DNA of 64,000 nt from positions 124,001 through 188,000 of the forward strand of contig NZ_WHOL01000098.1 of NCBI RefSeq assembly GCF_009745975.1. Reading direction: 5' to 3'. The position numbers and the translations under genes are program-made. The notes under the pieces are model-generated. The model did no database searches and was not told the origin of the DNA. It saw nothing but the letters and a program-made list of their open reading frames with translations. Numbering within the stretch: the first letter of the stretch is position 1; each line of letters opens with the position of its first letter. The stretch is from Actinokineospora pegani. Its GTDB lineage: Bacteria; Actinomycetota; Actinomycetes; Mycobacteriales; Pseudonocardiaceae. Of this stretch, positions 46,940 through 55,884 are shown one piece after another.

Positions 46940-47719
46940 ATGGGTGCCAGCAGCGACGTGCCCGCGCTGCGGCGGGGCTTGGCGGTGCTGCGGCTGCTGG
47001 CCACCAAGGCGGGGCCGGTGACGGCCGCGGCCGTGGCGCGGGAGCTGGGCCTGCCCCGGTCGACGACCTACCACCTGTTGGGCGAGCTGGTGGCGGCCGG
47101 GTTTGTCACGCACCTGCCCGAGGAGCGGCGCTACGGGCTGGGGGTGGCCGCGTTCGAGGTGGGGTCGGCGTTCCTGCGGCACGACCCGTTGCAGCGGTTG
47201 GGACGTCCGGTGCTGGCCCGGTTGGCGCGGCGGACCGGGCACGTGGCACACCTGGGGGTGCTGCACGGGGCCGAGACCCTCTACGTGGCGCGGGAGAAGC
47301 CGCCGAGGACGCAGACGGTCACCGATGTGGGGGTGCGCGTCTCCGCGCATCTGACGGCCTCGGGGCGGGCGGTGTTGGCGCACGTGCCCGCCGCGCAGGT
47401 GCGGGCGCTGTTCCCGGGGCGGGGGTCGTTCGCGAGGCGCACCGGGCGCGGGCCCGGGGACCTGCCCGGGCTGCGGGCGCTGCTGGCCGGGGAGCGGGCC
47501 AGGGGGTGGGCGGTGGAGGACGGCTTCGTGACCGAGGGCTTCGCGTCGGTGGCGGCGGCGGTGCGCGACCACAACGGCAGCGCGGTCGCGGCGATCAGCA
47601 CGACGTTCCGGCACGAGTGCGCCGACCCGGGCTGCGGGGAGACCTGGCCGGGGCAGGCGCGGGCGACCACCGAGGCCGCCGGGGAGCTGAGCAGGCGGAT
47701 CGGCGGGGCCGGGGGCTGA
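46940..47719 (+). CDS. IclR-family regulator of the hut operon
   Basis: A 259-residue regulator with an N-terminal winged helix-turn-helix (VTAAAVARELGLPRSTTYHLLGE, about residues 30-52) and a C-terminal IclR effector domain. It is divergent from hutH, the usual place of the pathway regulator, so control of hut genes by histidine or urocanate is inferred. The ATG is about 6 bp after a -10 box with no Shine-Dalgarno site, so the transcript is probably leaderless. A hairpin terminator follows the stop. Confidence 0.88.
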   Translation: MGASSDVPALRRGLAVLRLLATKAGPVTAAAVARELGLPRSTTYHLLGELVAAGFVTHLPEERRYGLGVAAFEVGSAFLRHDPLQRLGRPVLARLARRTGHVAHLGVLHGAETLYVAREKPPRTQTVTDVGVRVSAHLTASGRAVLAHVPAAQVRALFPGRGSFARRTGRGPGDLPGLRALLAGERARGWAVEDGFVTEGFASVAAAVRDHNGSAVAAISTTFRHECADPGCGETWPGQARATTEAAGELSRRIGGAGG

Positions 47720-47728
47720 TGGACGTGG

Positions 47729-47762
47729 CGAGGGCCCGCACCCGAGCGGGTGCGGGCCCTCG
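47729..47762. terminator. Perfect 15-bp hairpin between convergent genes
   Basis: CGAGGGCCCGCACCC (47729-47743) pairs with GGGTGCGGGCCCTCG (47748-47762) around GAGC. It lies between the stops of the IclR gene and the osmoprotectant binding-protein gene and can serve both. Confidence 0.85.
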
Positions 47763-47773
47763 TCGCGGAGCGG

Positions 47774-48703
47774 TCAGACGCCCGCCTGGGCCAGCCACTC
47801 CTTGGCCACCGTGGCGGCGTTCGGCTTGGTCGGGCCCGCGAGCTTGGCGTTCAGCTCGATCAGCGCCTCGGTGGTCAGCTTGGCCGAGACGGCGTCGAGC
47901 GTGGTCTTCACCGTGTCGGTGGCCTTCGCCTTGTTGATCAGCGGCACCACGTTCTGGGCGGCGAAGTTCGACTTCGGGTCCTCGAGGGCGACGAAGTCGT
48001 TGGTCTCGATCGCCGGGTCGGTGGTGAACAGGTCGGCGGCCTGCACGTTGCCGGTCTTGAGCGCCTCGACGGTCAGCGGGCCGCCCACGTCGAGCGAGCG
48101 GTACTCCTTGATCTGGAGGTCGTAGTCCTTGGCCAGGCCGGGCAGGCCGTCGCCGCGCTGCTGGAACTCCGGCGGGCCGCCGAAGACCACCGGGCCGAGC
48201 TTGGCCAGGTCCTCGATCGTCTTGAGGTTGTTCTCGGTGGCGAACGCCCTGGTGACGACCACGGCGTCCTTGTTCTCCGCGGTCGACTTGGCGAGCACGG
48301 TGAGGGTGTCCGGCAGCGCCGACCGCAGCGCCGTGTACACCTCGTCCTCGGTGCTCTCGGCGGTGTCGTCCTTGCCCGCGAGCTTGTTGACGTGCACCAG
48401 CAGCACGCCGGTGTACTCGGGGATCAGGTCGATCGAGCCGTCCTGCAGGCCTGCGTAGTAGGTCTCGCGGCTGCCCAGGCTGAGCTTGCGCTCGACCTTG
48501 ACGCCCTTGGCCTCCAACGCGCCCGCGTAGATCTCGGCGAGCAGGGTGCTCTCCGGGAAGTTCGCCGAGCCAATCGCGATCGTGTCCGACGGGGCGGCGT
48601 CGCCCCCCGGCTGGTTCGCCAGCGGGTCCGAGGACCCCCCGCAGGCGGAGAGGGTGAGCAGCGCCGTGGTGGCCGCTGCCACCGCTGTGAGTACGCGCTT
48701 CAT
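47774..48703 (-). CDS. opuCC: Osmoprotectant ABC transporter substrate-binding lipoprotein
   Basis: A 309-residue lipoprotein (lipobox LSAC after a basic signal sequence) of the OsmF/ProX family. Segments IAIGSANFPESTLLAEIYAG, DLIPEYTGVLLVH and VVFGGPPEF are typical for glycine betaine, choline or carnitine binding. ATG 48703 with GAGGAG upstream was chosen over an ATG 15 bp earlier. It is the last of four genes of one importer. Confidence 0.92.
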   Translation of the reverse strand: MKRVLTAVAAATTALLTLSACGGSSDPLANQPGGDAAPSDTIAIGSANFPESTLLAEIYAGALEAKGVKVERKLSLGSRETYYAGLQDGSIDLIPEYTGVLLVHVNKLAGKDDTAESTEDEVYTALRSALPDTLTVLAKSTAENKDAVVVTRAFATENNLKTIEDLAKLGPVVFGGPPEFQQRGDGLPGLAKDYDLQIKEYRSLDVGGPLTVEALKTGNVQAADLFTTDPAIETNDFVALEDPKSNFAAQNVVPLINKAKATDTVKTTLDAVSAKLTTEALIELNAKLAGPTKPNAATVAKEWLAQAGV

Positions 48704-48714
48704 CCTGGGGCTCC

Positions 48715-49455
48715 TCATGTGCTTTCCGAAGCGGGCTCCAGAGCCCGCTGCTGGGTCGATTTGACGCGGGTCGTGCGTGCCTTGCGCAAACCAGGCGAGA
48801 TCACCAGCCACTGCACGCCGGTGAGCACCAGCTCCACCACGATGGCCAGCGCGGCGATCAGGATCGCGCCCGCGGCCATCTGGTCGAACTCGCGGAAGGC
48901 GAAACCGTCGATGACGTAGCGGCCGAGGCCGCCGAGGGAGATCTGCGCGGCGATCGCGACGGTGGCGATGATCTGCAGCGAGGCCGCGCGCAGCGCGCCG
49001 AACATCAGCGGCAGCGCGTTGGGCAGCTCGACCTTGAGCAGGATCTCCCACTCGGTCATGCCCATGCCCCGCGCGGCGTCCACCACGGACCGGTCGACGT
49101 TGCGGATGCCCGCGTAGGTGCCCGCGAGCAGCACCGGGACACCGAGGACCACCAGCGCGATGGTCAGCGCGGGCACGGCGTAGGTGATGCCGAGGGCCAG
49201 CACCAGCAAGATGACCAGGCCCAGCTCGGGCAGCGCGCGCAGCGAGTTGACCAGGCCGACGACGACGGTGCCGCCGCGGCCGGTGTGCCCGATCCAGGCC
49301 CCGAGCGGCACCGCGATCAGCGCCGAGACCAGCACCGCCAGCCCGGTGTACTGCAGGTGCTCGCCGACGCGCTGCGGGATGCCCGCGATGCCGAGCGTGG
49401 TCCGCCAGTGCTCCGGGTCGGTCAGCCAGGCGAAGATCTGCTGGAACAGGTTCAC
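48715..49455 (-). CDS. opuCB: Osmoprotectant ABC transporter permease
   Basis: A 246-residue permease with about six membrane helices and the binding-protein-dependent transport signature around DAARGMGMTEWEILLKVELPNALPLMFG (EAA loop). The QISLGGLGRYVIDG segment is typical of OpuC-type permeases. The GTG start overlaps the stop of the upstream permease gene (GTGA). The short basic C-terminal tail is not part of the membrane core. Confidence 0.92.
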   Translation of the reverse strand: MNLFQQIFAWLTDPEHWRTTLGIAGIPQRVGEHLQYTGLAVLVSALIAVPLGAWIGHTGRGGTVVVGLVNSLRALPELGLVILLVLALGITYAVPALTIALVVLGVPVLLAGTYAGIRNVDRSVVDAARGMGMTEWEILLKVELPNALPLMFGALRAASLQIIATVAIAAQISLGGLGRYVIDGFAFREFDQMAAGAILIAALAIVVELVLTGVQWLVISPGLRKARTTRVKSTQQRALEPASEST

Positions 49456-50114
49456 GCCTTGCCCCCCGCGCCCGACCCGACCCGCGACCACGGGGTGAGC
49501 AGCCTGCCCAGCAGCGCCAGCAGCCCGTCGACGACCAGCGCCAGCAGCACGATCGCAAGGATGCCCGCGATGATCTCGGCGTAGTTCGGCGGCGAGGTCT
49601 GCGCGCCGTCGAGCAGGAAGAACCCGAGCCCGCCGACGCCGATGAGCTGCCCGACCGCCACCAGGCTCATGTTGGACACCGACGCCACCCGCACCCCGGC
49701 GACGAGCACCGGGATGGCCAGCGGCAGCTCCACGGCGAAGAACCGGCCGAGCGGGCGGTAACCCATCGCCGTGGCCGCGGTGGTCACCGACTCGGGCACG
49801 GCGGCCAGCGCGTCGGCGATCGAGCGGACCAGCAGCGCGATGGTGTAGACGGTCAGCGCGGCCTGCACGTTGAACGGGTCGAGGATCTTGGTGCCCAGGA
49901 CCACCGGCATGATCACGAACAGCGCGATGGACGGGATGGTGTAGAGCAGGCTCGACACCGGGACCAGGACCGCCTTGGCGGCCTTGGAGCGCGCGGCGGC
50001 CCAGCCCAGCGGCAGCGACACCAGCGTGCCGACCACCACGGGCACGAGCGCCAGCCACAGGTGGGTCAGGCTGGTCTCGAAGAGCCGGTCGATGTTGGCC
50101 CAGACCCAGCTCAC
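49452..50114 (-). CDS. opuCD: Osmoprotectant ABC transporter permease (second subunit)
   Basis: A 220-residue permease, homologous to the next gene. The EAA-like loop is AATAMGYRPLGRFFAVELPLAIPVL, and the LIGVGGLGFFLLDG segment matches the other subunit. About six hydrophobic spans are seen. The GTG start overlaps the ATPase stop (GTGA). The two different permeases form the heterodimeric channel of OpuC-like importers. Confidence 0.92.
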   Translation of the reverse strand: MSWVWANIDRLFETSLTHLWLALVPVVVGTLVSLPLGWAAARSKAAKAVLVPVSSLLYTIPSIALFVIMPVVLGTKILDPFNVQAALTVYTIALLVRSIADALAAVPESVTTAATAMGYRPLGRFFAVELPLAIPVLVAGVRVASVSNMSLVAVGQLIGVGGLGFFLLDGAQTSPPNYAEIIAGILAIVLLALVVDGLLALLGRLLTPWSRVGSGAGGKA

Positions 50115-51247
50115 GTGGGCACCTCGCCTGCGGAGCGGGCCTGCGCCAGCGCGGCGACGACGGCGTCGGCCTTGACCCCGCCCACCACCGCGCCCGACGC
50201 GTCGACGGCGATGCCGACCCCGGAGGGGGAGCTGAGCGCGGCGTCGAGGGCGTTGCGCAGCGAGCCCGCGTTGCCCGCGTGCTCGGCGTCGACGACGTGC
50301 AGCGAGCCACCGGAGGCCAGGTGGCCCGCCTGGATTTCCGCCTCCACAGTGGACAGAATGGTGTCGGAAACCCAGCCCAGCGGCCGGTTCTGCTCGTCGA
50401 CGACGACCGCCCAGCCATCGGTGAGCCGATCCCGCGCGGTCGCGGCCGGGGTGCCCAGCGCGATGCTGGCGACCGGGTCGACCGGCACGCCCGTGGCGGG
50501 CAGGAACGTCAGCGCCCGGTAGCCGCGGTCGCGGCCGACGAAGGAGGCGACGAAGTCGTCGACCGGTCCGGCCAGCAGCGCCGAGGGGGTGTCGTACTGG
50601 GCGAGGCGGCCGCCGACGCGCAGCACCGCGACCTTGTCACCGAGCTTGATCGCCTCGTCGATGTCGTGGGTGACGAACACGATCGTCTTGCCCAGCTCCG
50701 CCTGCAGCCGCAGCAGTTCGGCCTGCAGCTCGTCGCGCACGACCGGGTCGACGGCGCTGAACGGCTCGTCCATCAGCAGCACCGGCGGGTCGGCGGCGAG
50801 CGCGCGGGCGACGCCGACGCGCTGCTGCTGGCCGCCGGAGAGCTGCGCCGGGTACCGCTTGGCGAACGCCGGGTCGAGGCCGACGACCTCGAGCAGCTCG
50901 GCGGCGCGCGTGCGCGCCTCGGTCTTGTTCGCGCCATTGAGGACCGGGACCGTCGCCACGTTGTCGAGCACGGTGCGGTGCGGGAACAGGCCCGCGTTCT
51001 GGATGACGTAGCCGATGCCGCGGCGCAGCCCGGACGACGACTGCGCCCGCACGTCCTCGCCGTCGATGAGCACAGCACCCTCGGACGGCTCGACCATGCG
51101 GTTGACCATCCGCAGCGAGGTGGTCTTGCCACAGCCGGACGGGCCGACGAGGACGGTGATCTTGCCGTCGTCGATGGCCAGGTCCAGCGCGTCCACCGCC
51201 ACCGTGCCGTCCGGGTAGCGCTTGGTCACGGACTGGAACTCGATCAC
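50111..51247 (-). CDS. opuCA: Osmoprotectant ABC transporter ATP-binding protein with CBS domains
   Basis: A 378-residue ATPase. Walker A is GPSGCGKTTSLRM, the signature is LSGGQQQRVGVARAL, Walker B is VLLMDEPFSAVDP. The C-terminal part (about 260-375) contains CBS-like halves that in OpuA/OpuC sense ionic strength or nucleotides. The GTG at 51247 follows GAGGGG. It is the first gene of the four-gene operon, so uptake of compatible solutes under osmotic stress is the likely role. A 7-bp dyad (CGCCCGA/TCGGGCG) lies about 40-65 bp upstream. Confidence 0.93.
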   Translation of the reverse strand: MIEFQSVTKRYPDGTVAVDALDLAIDDGKITVLVGPSGCGKTTSLRMVNRMVEPSEGAVLIDGEDVRAQSSSGLRRGIGYVIQNAGLFPHRTVLDNVATVPVLNGANKTEARTRAAELLEVVGLDPAFAKRYPAQLSGGQQQRVGVARALAADPPVLLMDEPFSAVDPVVRDELQAELLRLQAELGKTIVFVTHDIDEAIKLGDKVAVLRVGGRLAQYDTPSALLAGPVDDFVASFVGRDRGYRALTFLPATGVPVDPVASIALGTPAATARDRLTDGWAVVVDEQNRPLGWVSDTILSTVEAEIQAGHLASGGSLHVVDAEHAGNAGSLRNALDAALSSPSGVGIAVDASGAVVGGVKADAVVAALAQARSAGEVPT

Positions 51248-51410
51248 TCGGGCCCCTCGGTCGAGACGGCTCCTTGCCAGCCGTGGATCGCCCGACCTTA
51301 ACCTGATCGGGCGGGCCCGGCAGGGCATTCCACTATCTGACCACGGCGCGTGCGCGGGTTGTCCCATCCGGGCGAACGCGCTGAGACGACTTCCGTACGC
51401 TTGCCTCCTT

Positions 51411-52895
51411 GTGGGCGATGCACTGACCGATTTCCTCAGCACGCGCGGCGTGCACTCGCGCCCGTTGCGGGCGCTGCTGGCCGCACTGGCCTCGACCCCG
51501 GTCCCGTTCGACGACCTCGTGCGCGCCTCGGCCCAGCCCCGGCGCACCGTCGAGGAGCTGTTGGCCGCCTGCGGCGCCGAGGTTGTGTCAGCGAGCGGGA
51601 CGTGGCGGTCGGCGGAGTCGGCCGCGCACCGCTTCCTGGAACTGGCCGAGCCGCCCCCCGCCCGCGAGGCCGCCGCCGCGATCGCCAGCTACGTCGCCGA
51701 CGTCCCGACCGCCCGCCGCGCGCTCGACCACGTGCAGGCCGACGCGGCCACGGCGCTGCGCCGCGCGGAGTGGCTGGACGAGACGTACTGGCTCGACGGG
51801 GCGCACCTGGTCTGCGTCGGCGACCACGACCTGACCGCGCTCGCCGCGTGCACCCTGCGCCCCGGCCTGCGGGCCACGGTGGTCGACGTCGACGAGTCAC
51901 TGCTGTCCTATGTGGACTCCGTGGCGCGGGAGCGGGGGCTCGACATCCGCTGCCTGCACGCGGACTTCCGGTTCGGGCTGCCGCCGCTGGTCGTCGGCTC
52001 GGCCGACCTGGTCTTCACCGACCCGCCCTACACCCCCGAGGGCATGCGCCTGTTCCTCTCACGCGGTGTCGAGGCGTTGTCGTCATTGGACGGGCGGCTG
52101 CTGGTGGCCTACGGCTACAGCGCGCGGAACCCGGCGCTCGGCTTGAAGACCCAGCGCGAGGTCCTCGACCTGGGCCTGGTCTTCGAGGCCGTGCTCCCGC
52201 ACTTCAACCGCTACCACGGCGCGCAGGCGGTGGGCAGCGCGAGCGACCTCTACGTGCTGCAACCCACCTCGCGCTCACCTCGGCTGGCAGAGGCGGGCAT
52301 CGGCATCTACACGCACGGCCCGCAGTCGCTGGAGGCGGGCGGCACCGCACCCGAGGCGGTGGCGGAACTGCTGCGGCTCACCGGCGAGGGCGCGACCCAA
52401 CTCGGTCCCGGGTGGAGCGAGCCGATCCGGTCGGGGACCGCCGTCGCGATCGACCTGATGGGCGACCCCGGCCCCTGGCTGGCGCGCACCCTGGTCGCGG
52501 GCCCGTCCGCGCGCGTGGGCGCCCTGGTCCCGAACAACCACCCGGACATCACCAACGCGGCAGGCCAACAAGCGCTCAAGTCACTGGTCGCGGGCAAGTA
52601 CGACATCGCCTTCCACCGCAGCCTCGCCGACGGCAAGCACGCCGTCGTCCTGGCCACCCCGGTCACGACCACCCCCGGCGAGCCGACCCCGGTCCGCCGC
52701 ACACTGCTCGACCTCGCCCACGGCAAGCTCGCCAACGTGTGGCGGGAGGCGTTGATCCGCGCGACGCCGGGTCTGACCAAGCGCGAGGCCAAGGCCCGGG
52801 TTGAGGCTGCCGCTCCGGACCTGGGCGATCTTGAGGTCCGTTTGATCGATCTGCCGTTGCACCGGCTCCGGGCGGTACTGGACGCCTCGGGGTGA
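51411..52895 (+). CDS. N4-bis(aminopropyl)spermidine synthase (BpsA)-like protein
   Basis: A 494-residue protein with an N-terminal winged-helix part and a Rossmann aminopropyltransferase domain. The nucleotide loop is VCVGDHDLTALA, the strand-2 acidic end is VVDVDESLLSYV and the catalytic loop TDPPYTPEG corresponds to the DPPYT motif of BpsA from hyperthermophiles. A C-terminal extension of about 150 residues is extra. It may transfer aminopropyl groups to make branched polyamines, or modify another amine. The GTG start has no ribosome site, but TACGCT 10 bp upstream suggests a leaderless transcript. Confidence 0.82.
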   Translation: MGDALTDFLSTRGVHSRPLRALLAALASTPVPFDDLVRASAQPRRTVEELLAACGAEVVSASGTWRSAESAAHRFLELAEPPPAREAAAAIASYVADVPTARRALDHVQADAATALRRAEWLDETYWLDGAHLVCVGDHDLTALAACTLRPGLRATVVDVDESLLSYVDSVARERGLDIRCLHADFRFGLPPLVVGSADLVFTDPPYTPEGMRLFLSRGVEALSSLDGRLLVAYGYSARNPALGLKTQREVLDLGLVFEAVLPHFNRYHGAQAVGSASDLYVLQPTSRSPRLAEAGIGIYTHGPQSLEAGGTAPEAVAELLRLTGEGATQLGPGWSEPIRSGTAVAIDLMGDPGPWLARTLVAGPSARVGALVPNNHPDITNAAGQQALKSLVAGKYDIAFHRSLADGKHAVVLATPVTTTPGEPTPVRRTLLDLAHGKLANVWREALIRATPGLTKREAKARVEAAAPDLGDLEVRLIDLPLHRLRAVLDASG

Positions 52896-53280
52896 CCTGG
52901 GGCCTGCGTGTGCTGGGTGGGGCCTGTCCCGCGGGGCTGCGGAGTGTGTGGCTACAAGCGGCCAGGACTGGGTCGAGGCCCCAGGGATGACAGGGCTTGT
53001 TGGGTGGGGCGTGGTGAGCGCGGATGTCCTTGAGTGGAGGTACTTCACACCACGTGGGCCACAGCTCCGCCTTGTTCGCGACCGCCCTCGCGCGCGAGAC
53101 CAAACCCCACCACTCCACTGGGGGCGTCCCACGGTCCATCCTACCGCCTTCACGCGAAAGAGCCCGCGAAGTCGATCTTGTCTGTGGACAACTCGCGAGC
53201 CATCCACAGGTCCCACCCCACGAGCTGGGGCAGGCGGTCCGTGTGGAAGCGCCGCGCACGACCAGCCCGGGGAACGGCGG
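52896..53280. other. 385-bp intergenic region with no assigned gene
   Basis: No gene is called. On the minus strand about 53115-52975 a frame encodes a stretch with unusually mixed residues (ARAVANKAELWPTWCEV and PPLKDIRAHH), unlike the Arg/Pro/Ala-rich shadow frames, but it has no clear start and its stop lies deep inside the upstream gene. TGTGGACAA (53183-53191) and CCATCCACA (53200-53208) resemble DnaA boxes in opposite orientation. Confidence 0.4.
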
Positions 53281-55821
53281 TCAGGCGCCGCTTGGGATGT
53301 GCACGGGGCCCAGCTTGAGGACCTCGCGGAAGTCGCGGGCCGGGATCGGCCTGGACAGCAGCCAGCCCTGGTAGGCGTCCACGCCAACACCGCGCAGCAC
53401 GTGGAACTGGGTGGCGTTCTCCACGCCCTCGGCCACGCAACTGCGCCCCATCGCCCGCGCCATGTCCACCAGGGCGCGGGCCACGGCGAAGTCGGAGGCG
53501 TCCGTGGCCACGCCGGAGACGAACCGGCGGTCGATCTTGATGATCTGGGCGGGCAGCTCCTTGAGCCGCGCCAGTGAGGAGTAGCCGGTGCCGAAGTCGT
53601 CGACGGCGAAGCGGACGCCGCGCTCGACGAGTTCCGCCATGGCCTCGCGGCTGCGCGAGGGCAGGTCGATCAGGCTGGTCTCGACCAGCTCCAGGATCAC
53701 CCGGTCCCAGGCGATGCCGGTCTCGGCGACGACGGCGGCGACGGTGTCGACGAACTCCGGGTCGCCGGGCACCAGGCCCGCCAGGTTCACCGCGATGGCG
53801 ACCCCGCCGCCGAGCACGCCCCCGCTGAGCTGCGGCCACTCGGCGGCCTCGGTCAGCGCGGTGCGCAGCACCCACCGGTCCAGGTCGCCCTGCAGGTCGC
53901 CCTGCTCGGCCACGGGCAGGAACTCGCCGGGCATCAGCAGGCCGCGCTCGGGGTGCGGCCAGCGGACCAGGGCCTCGGCGGAGAGCACCGTGCCGTCCGG
54001 GCCGACGACCGGCTGGTAGTGCAGCACGAGCTGGTCGTTGGCGATGGCCTCGCGGAGCTGGCCCTCGAGCAGCATCTGGCTGTTGGCCGAGGCGATGAGC
54101 GCGTCGGAGGCCAGCGACACCCGGCCGGTGCCGCGCGCCTTGGCCGTGAACATGGCCGCGTCGGCGTAGCGCAGCAGGTCGGCGCCGGTGGTCTCCGGGC
54201 CGCTCGGCACCGCGGCGCCGATCGAGGCCGAGACGCGCAGGAGCTGGCCGCGGACCGGGACGGCCGTGCGCAGCAGCGAGGCGACCTGGTTGGCCAGCAC
54301 CTCGACCCCGCCCGCCTCGTCGACGTCGGCGCAGATGACCACGTACTCGTCGCCCGACATCCGCGCGACCGTGCACGATGGCGGCAGGCCGCGCTCCAGC
54401 CGCCTGGCCAGCGCGGTGATCAGCTCGTCGCCCACGTCGTGGCCCAGGGAGTCGTTGACCCGCTTGAAGTTGTCGACGTCGCAGAACAGCAGGGCGATGC
54501 GCTCGTAGTCGCGGCCGCCGAGCAGCGAGGCCAGCAGCTCCTTGACCGCGGCGCGGCCGGGCAGGCCGGTCAGCTCGTCGTGGGTGGCCTGGTGGCGCAG
54601 CCGCTCGGCGTGGCGGCGGCGGTCGGTGACGTCGGCGAAGACCACCAGCCAGAACCGGCGCCCCTCGTCGGTGACCGACACGGTGGCGTTGAGCTCGCAG
54701 TACACCGGCTTGCCCGCGGCGGTGACCAGCACCCGCTGCCCGCCGTGGAAGGCGGCCCCGGCCCGGCCGCGCCGGTTGGCCCGGTCGTCGGGGTGGGTGA
54801 TCTGGTCGGCGGTCATCCCGCGCAGCTTGTCCAGGTCCATGCCCAGCAGCGAGCACAGCGCGTCGTTGGCGTCGACCACCCGCTCGGCGTCGTCGAACAG
54901 GGCGATGCCGACCGGCGTGATCGCCACCAGGTCGGTGAACCGCTTCGACGAGCGCTGCATCCTGGTCTCGGTGGAGCGCTGCTCGGTGACGTCCTGGCAG
55001 GTCCCGATCATCGCCGACCGCTCGGAGTCGGCCGCCTCGCCGCGCACCCGGAACACCCGGCGCTTGCCGTCGGGGCGCACCACCCGGTGCTCGCACTCGA
55101 CCGGGACGCGGGTGGCCGCCAGCTCGCGCCAGCGCTGGTCCACCCACGCCCGGTCGTCGGGGTGCACGATCCGCAGGTAGTCCTGGTAGGTGATCTTGGT
55201 GCCGGGTTCGATGCCCGCCAGCTCGTAGAGCATCGACGACCACAGGCACTCGTCGGTCTCGGTGTCCCACTCCCAGGTGCCCATCCGCGCCACCCGCTGG
55301 GTCTCGCGGAACAGCCGCCCGTCCTGGCTGAGCTGGCGCTCCAGGGCGCGGATCTTGGTGACGTCCTGGACGGTGCCGTGCACCGCGCGCAGCCCGCCCG
55401 ACTCGTCCAGCTCGGCGCGGGCGCGCACCAGGAACGCCCGGTCCCCGGTCTGGTCGTGCACGTCCAGCTCGACCAGGACGGACTCGCTGTGCAGGCGGTC
55501 CCGGAACTCGCCGATGGCGACCATGTCGTCCGGGTGGACCAGGGCCACCAGGTCCTCGACCGACACCGTGATGTCGCGGGGGATCGAGCAGAGCACCCGC
55601 AGGCCGTCGGACAGGTACGCGCGACCGGTGCCGACCTCCACCATCCAGCTACCCATGCTGGCGATGCGCTGCGCCTCGAGCAGCAGATCCCGCTCGCCCG
55701 CTGGATCGTCCGCGAAGTTGGCCACGCCCGGTTCTACCAGGTCAGTTGGGGGAAATCGACTGTTGCCCAGGGCCGCGCGGACAGCACTGAGCTGGTTCCC
55801 GCGGACGCTGTGCTCGGCCAC
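53281..55821 (-). CDS. Triple PAS-GGDEF-EAL cyclic-di-GMP signalling protein
   Basis: An 846-residue protein with three PAS domains (about 50-160, 170-290 and 300-415), a GGDEF domain (LTGLPGRAAV, DVDNFKRVNDSLGHDVGD, active-site loop SGDEY near 490) and a complete EAL domain (EALVRWPHPERG near 617, DDFGTGYSSLARLK, EGVENATQ). The EAL motifs are intact, so phosphodiesterase activity is likely. The GGDEF loop deviates and may bind GTP or be weakly active. No membrane span is seen, so it should be a cytoplasmic sensor. GTG 55821 with GGAGGG 7 bp upstream was preferred over an earlier in-frame ATG. Confidence 0.93.
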   Translation of the reverse strand: MAEHSVRGNQLSAVRAALGNSRFPPTDLVEPGVANFADDPAGERDLLLEAQRIASMGSWMVEVGTGRAYLSDGLRVLCSIPRDITVSVEDLVALVHPDDMVAIGEFRDRLHSESVLVELDVHDQTGDRAFLVRARAELDESGGLRAVHGTVQDVTKIRALERQLSQDGRLFRETQRVARMGTWEWDTETDECLWSSMLYELAGIEPGTKITYQDYLRIVHPDDRAWVDQRWRELAATRVPVECEHRVVRPDGKRRVFRVRGEAADSERSAMIGTCQDVTEQRSTETRMQRSSKRFTDLVAITPVGIALFDDAERVVDANDALCSLLGMDLDKLRGMTADQITHPDDRANRRGRAGAAFHGGQRVLVTAAGKPVYCELNATVSVTDEGRRFWLVVFADVTDRRRHAERLRHQATHDELTGLPGRAAVKELLASLLGGRDYERIALLFCDVDNFKRVNDSLGHDVGDELITALARRLERGLPPSCTVARMSGDEYVVICADVDEAGGVEVLANQVASLLRTAVPVRGQLLRVSASIGAAVPSGPETTGADLLRYADAAMFTAKARGTGRVSLASDALIASANSQMLLEGQLREAIANDQLVLHYQPVVGPDGTVLSAEALVRWPHPERGLLMPGEFLPVAEQGDLQGDLDRWVLRTALTEAAEWPQLSGGVLGGGVAIAVNLAGLVPGDPEFVDTVAAVVAETGIAWDRVILELVETSLIDLPSRSREAMAELVERGVRFAVDDFGTGYSSLARLKELPAQIIKIDRRFVSGVATDASDFAVARALVDMARAMGRSCVAEGVENATQFHVLRGVGVDAYQGWLLSRPIPARDFREVLKLGPVHIPSGA

Positions 55822-55884
55822 GGCGCAACCCTCCACCCTCGTGTGAGCGGGTGGGGCACCGCTGCCGAGCATCCCGCATGGGGG

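Noticed and set aside
36300-47719. Defence island or prophage around the NACHT gene
   Set aside because: Only the NACHT gene itself suggests defence; neighbours are metabolic and no integrase, transposase or phage gene is seen.
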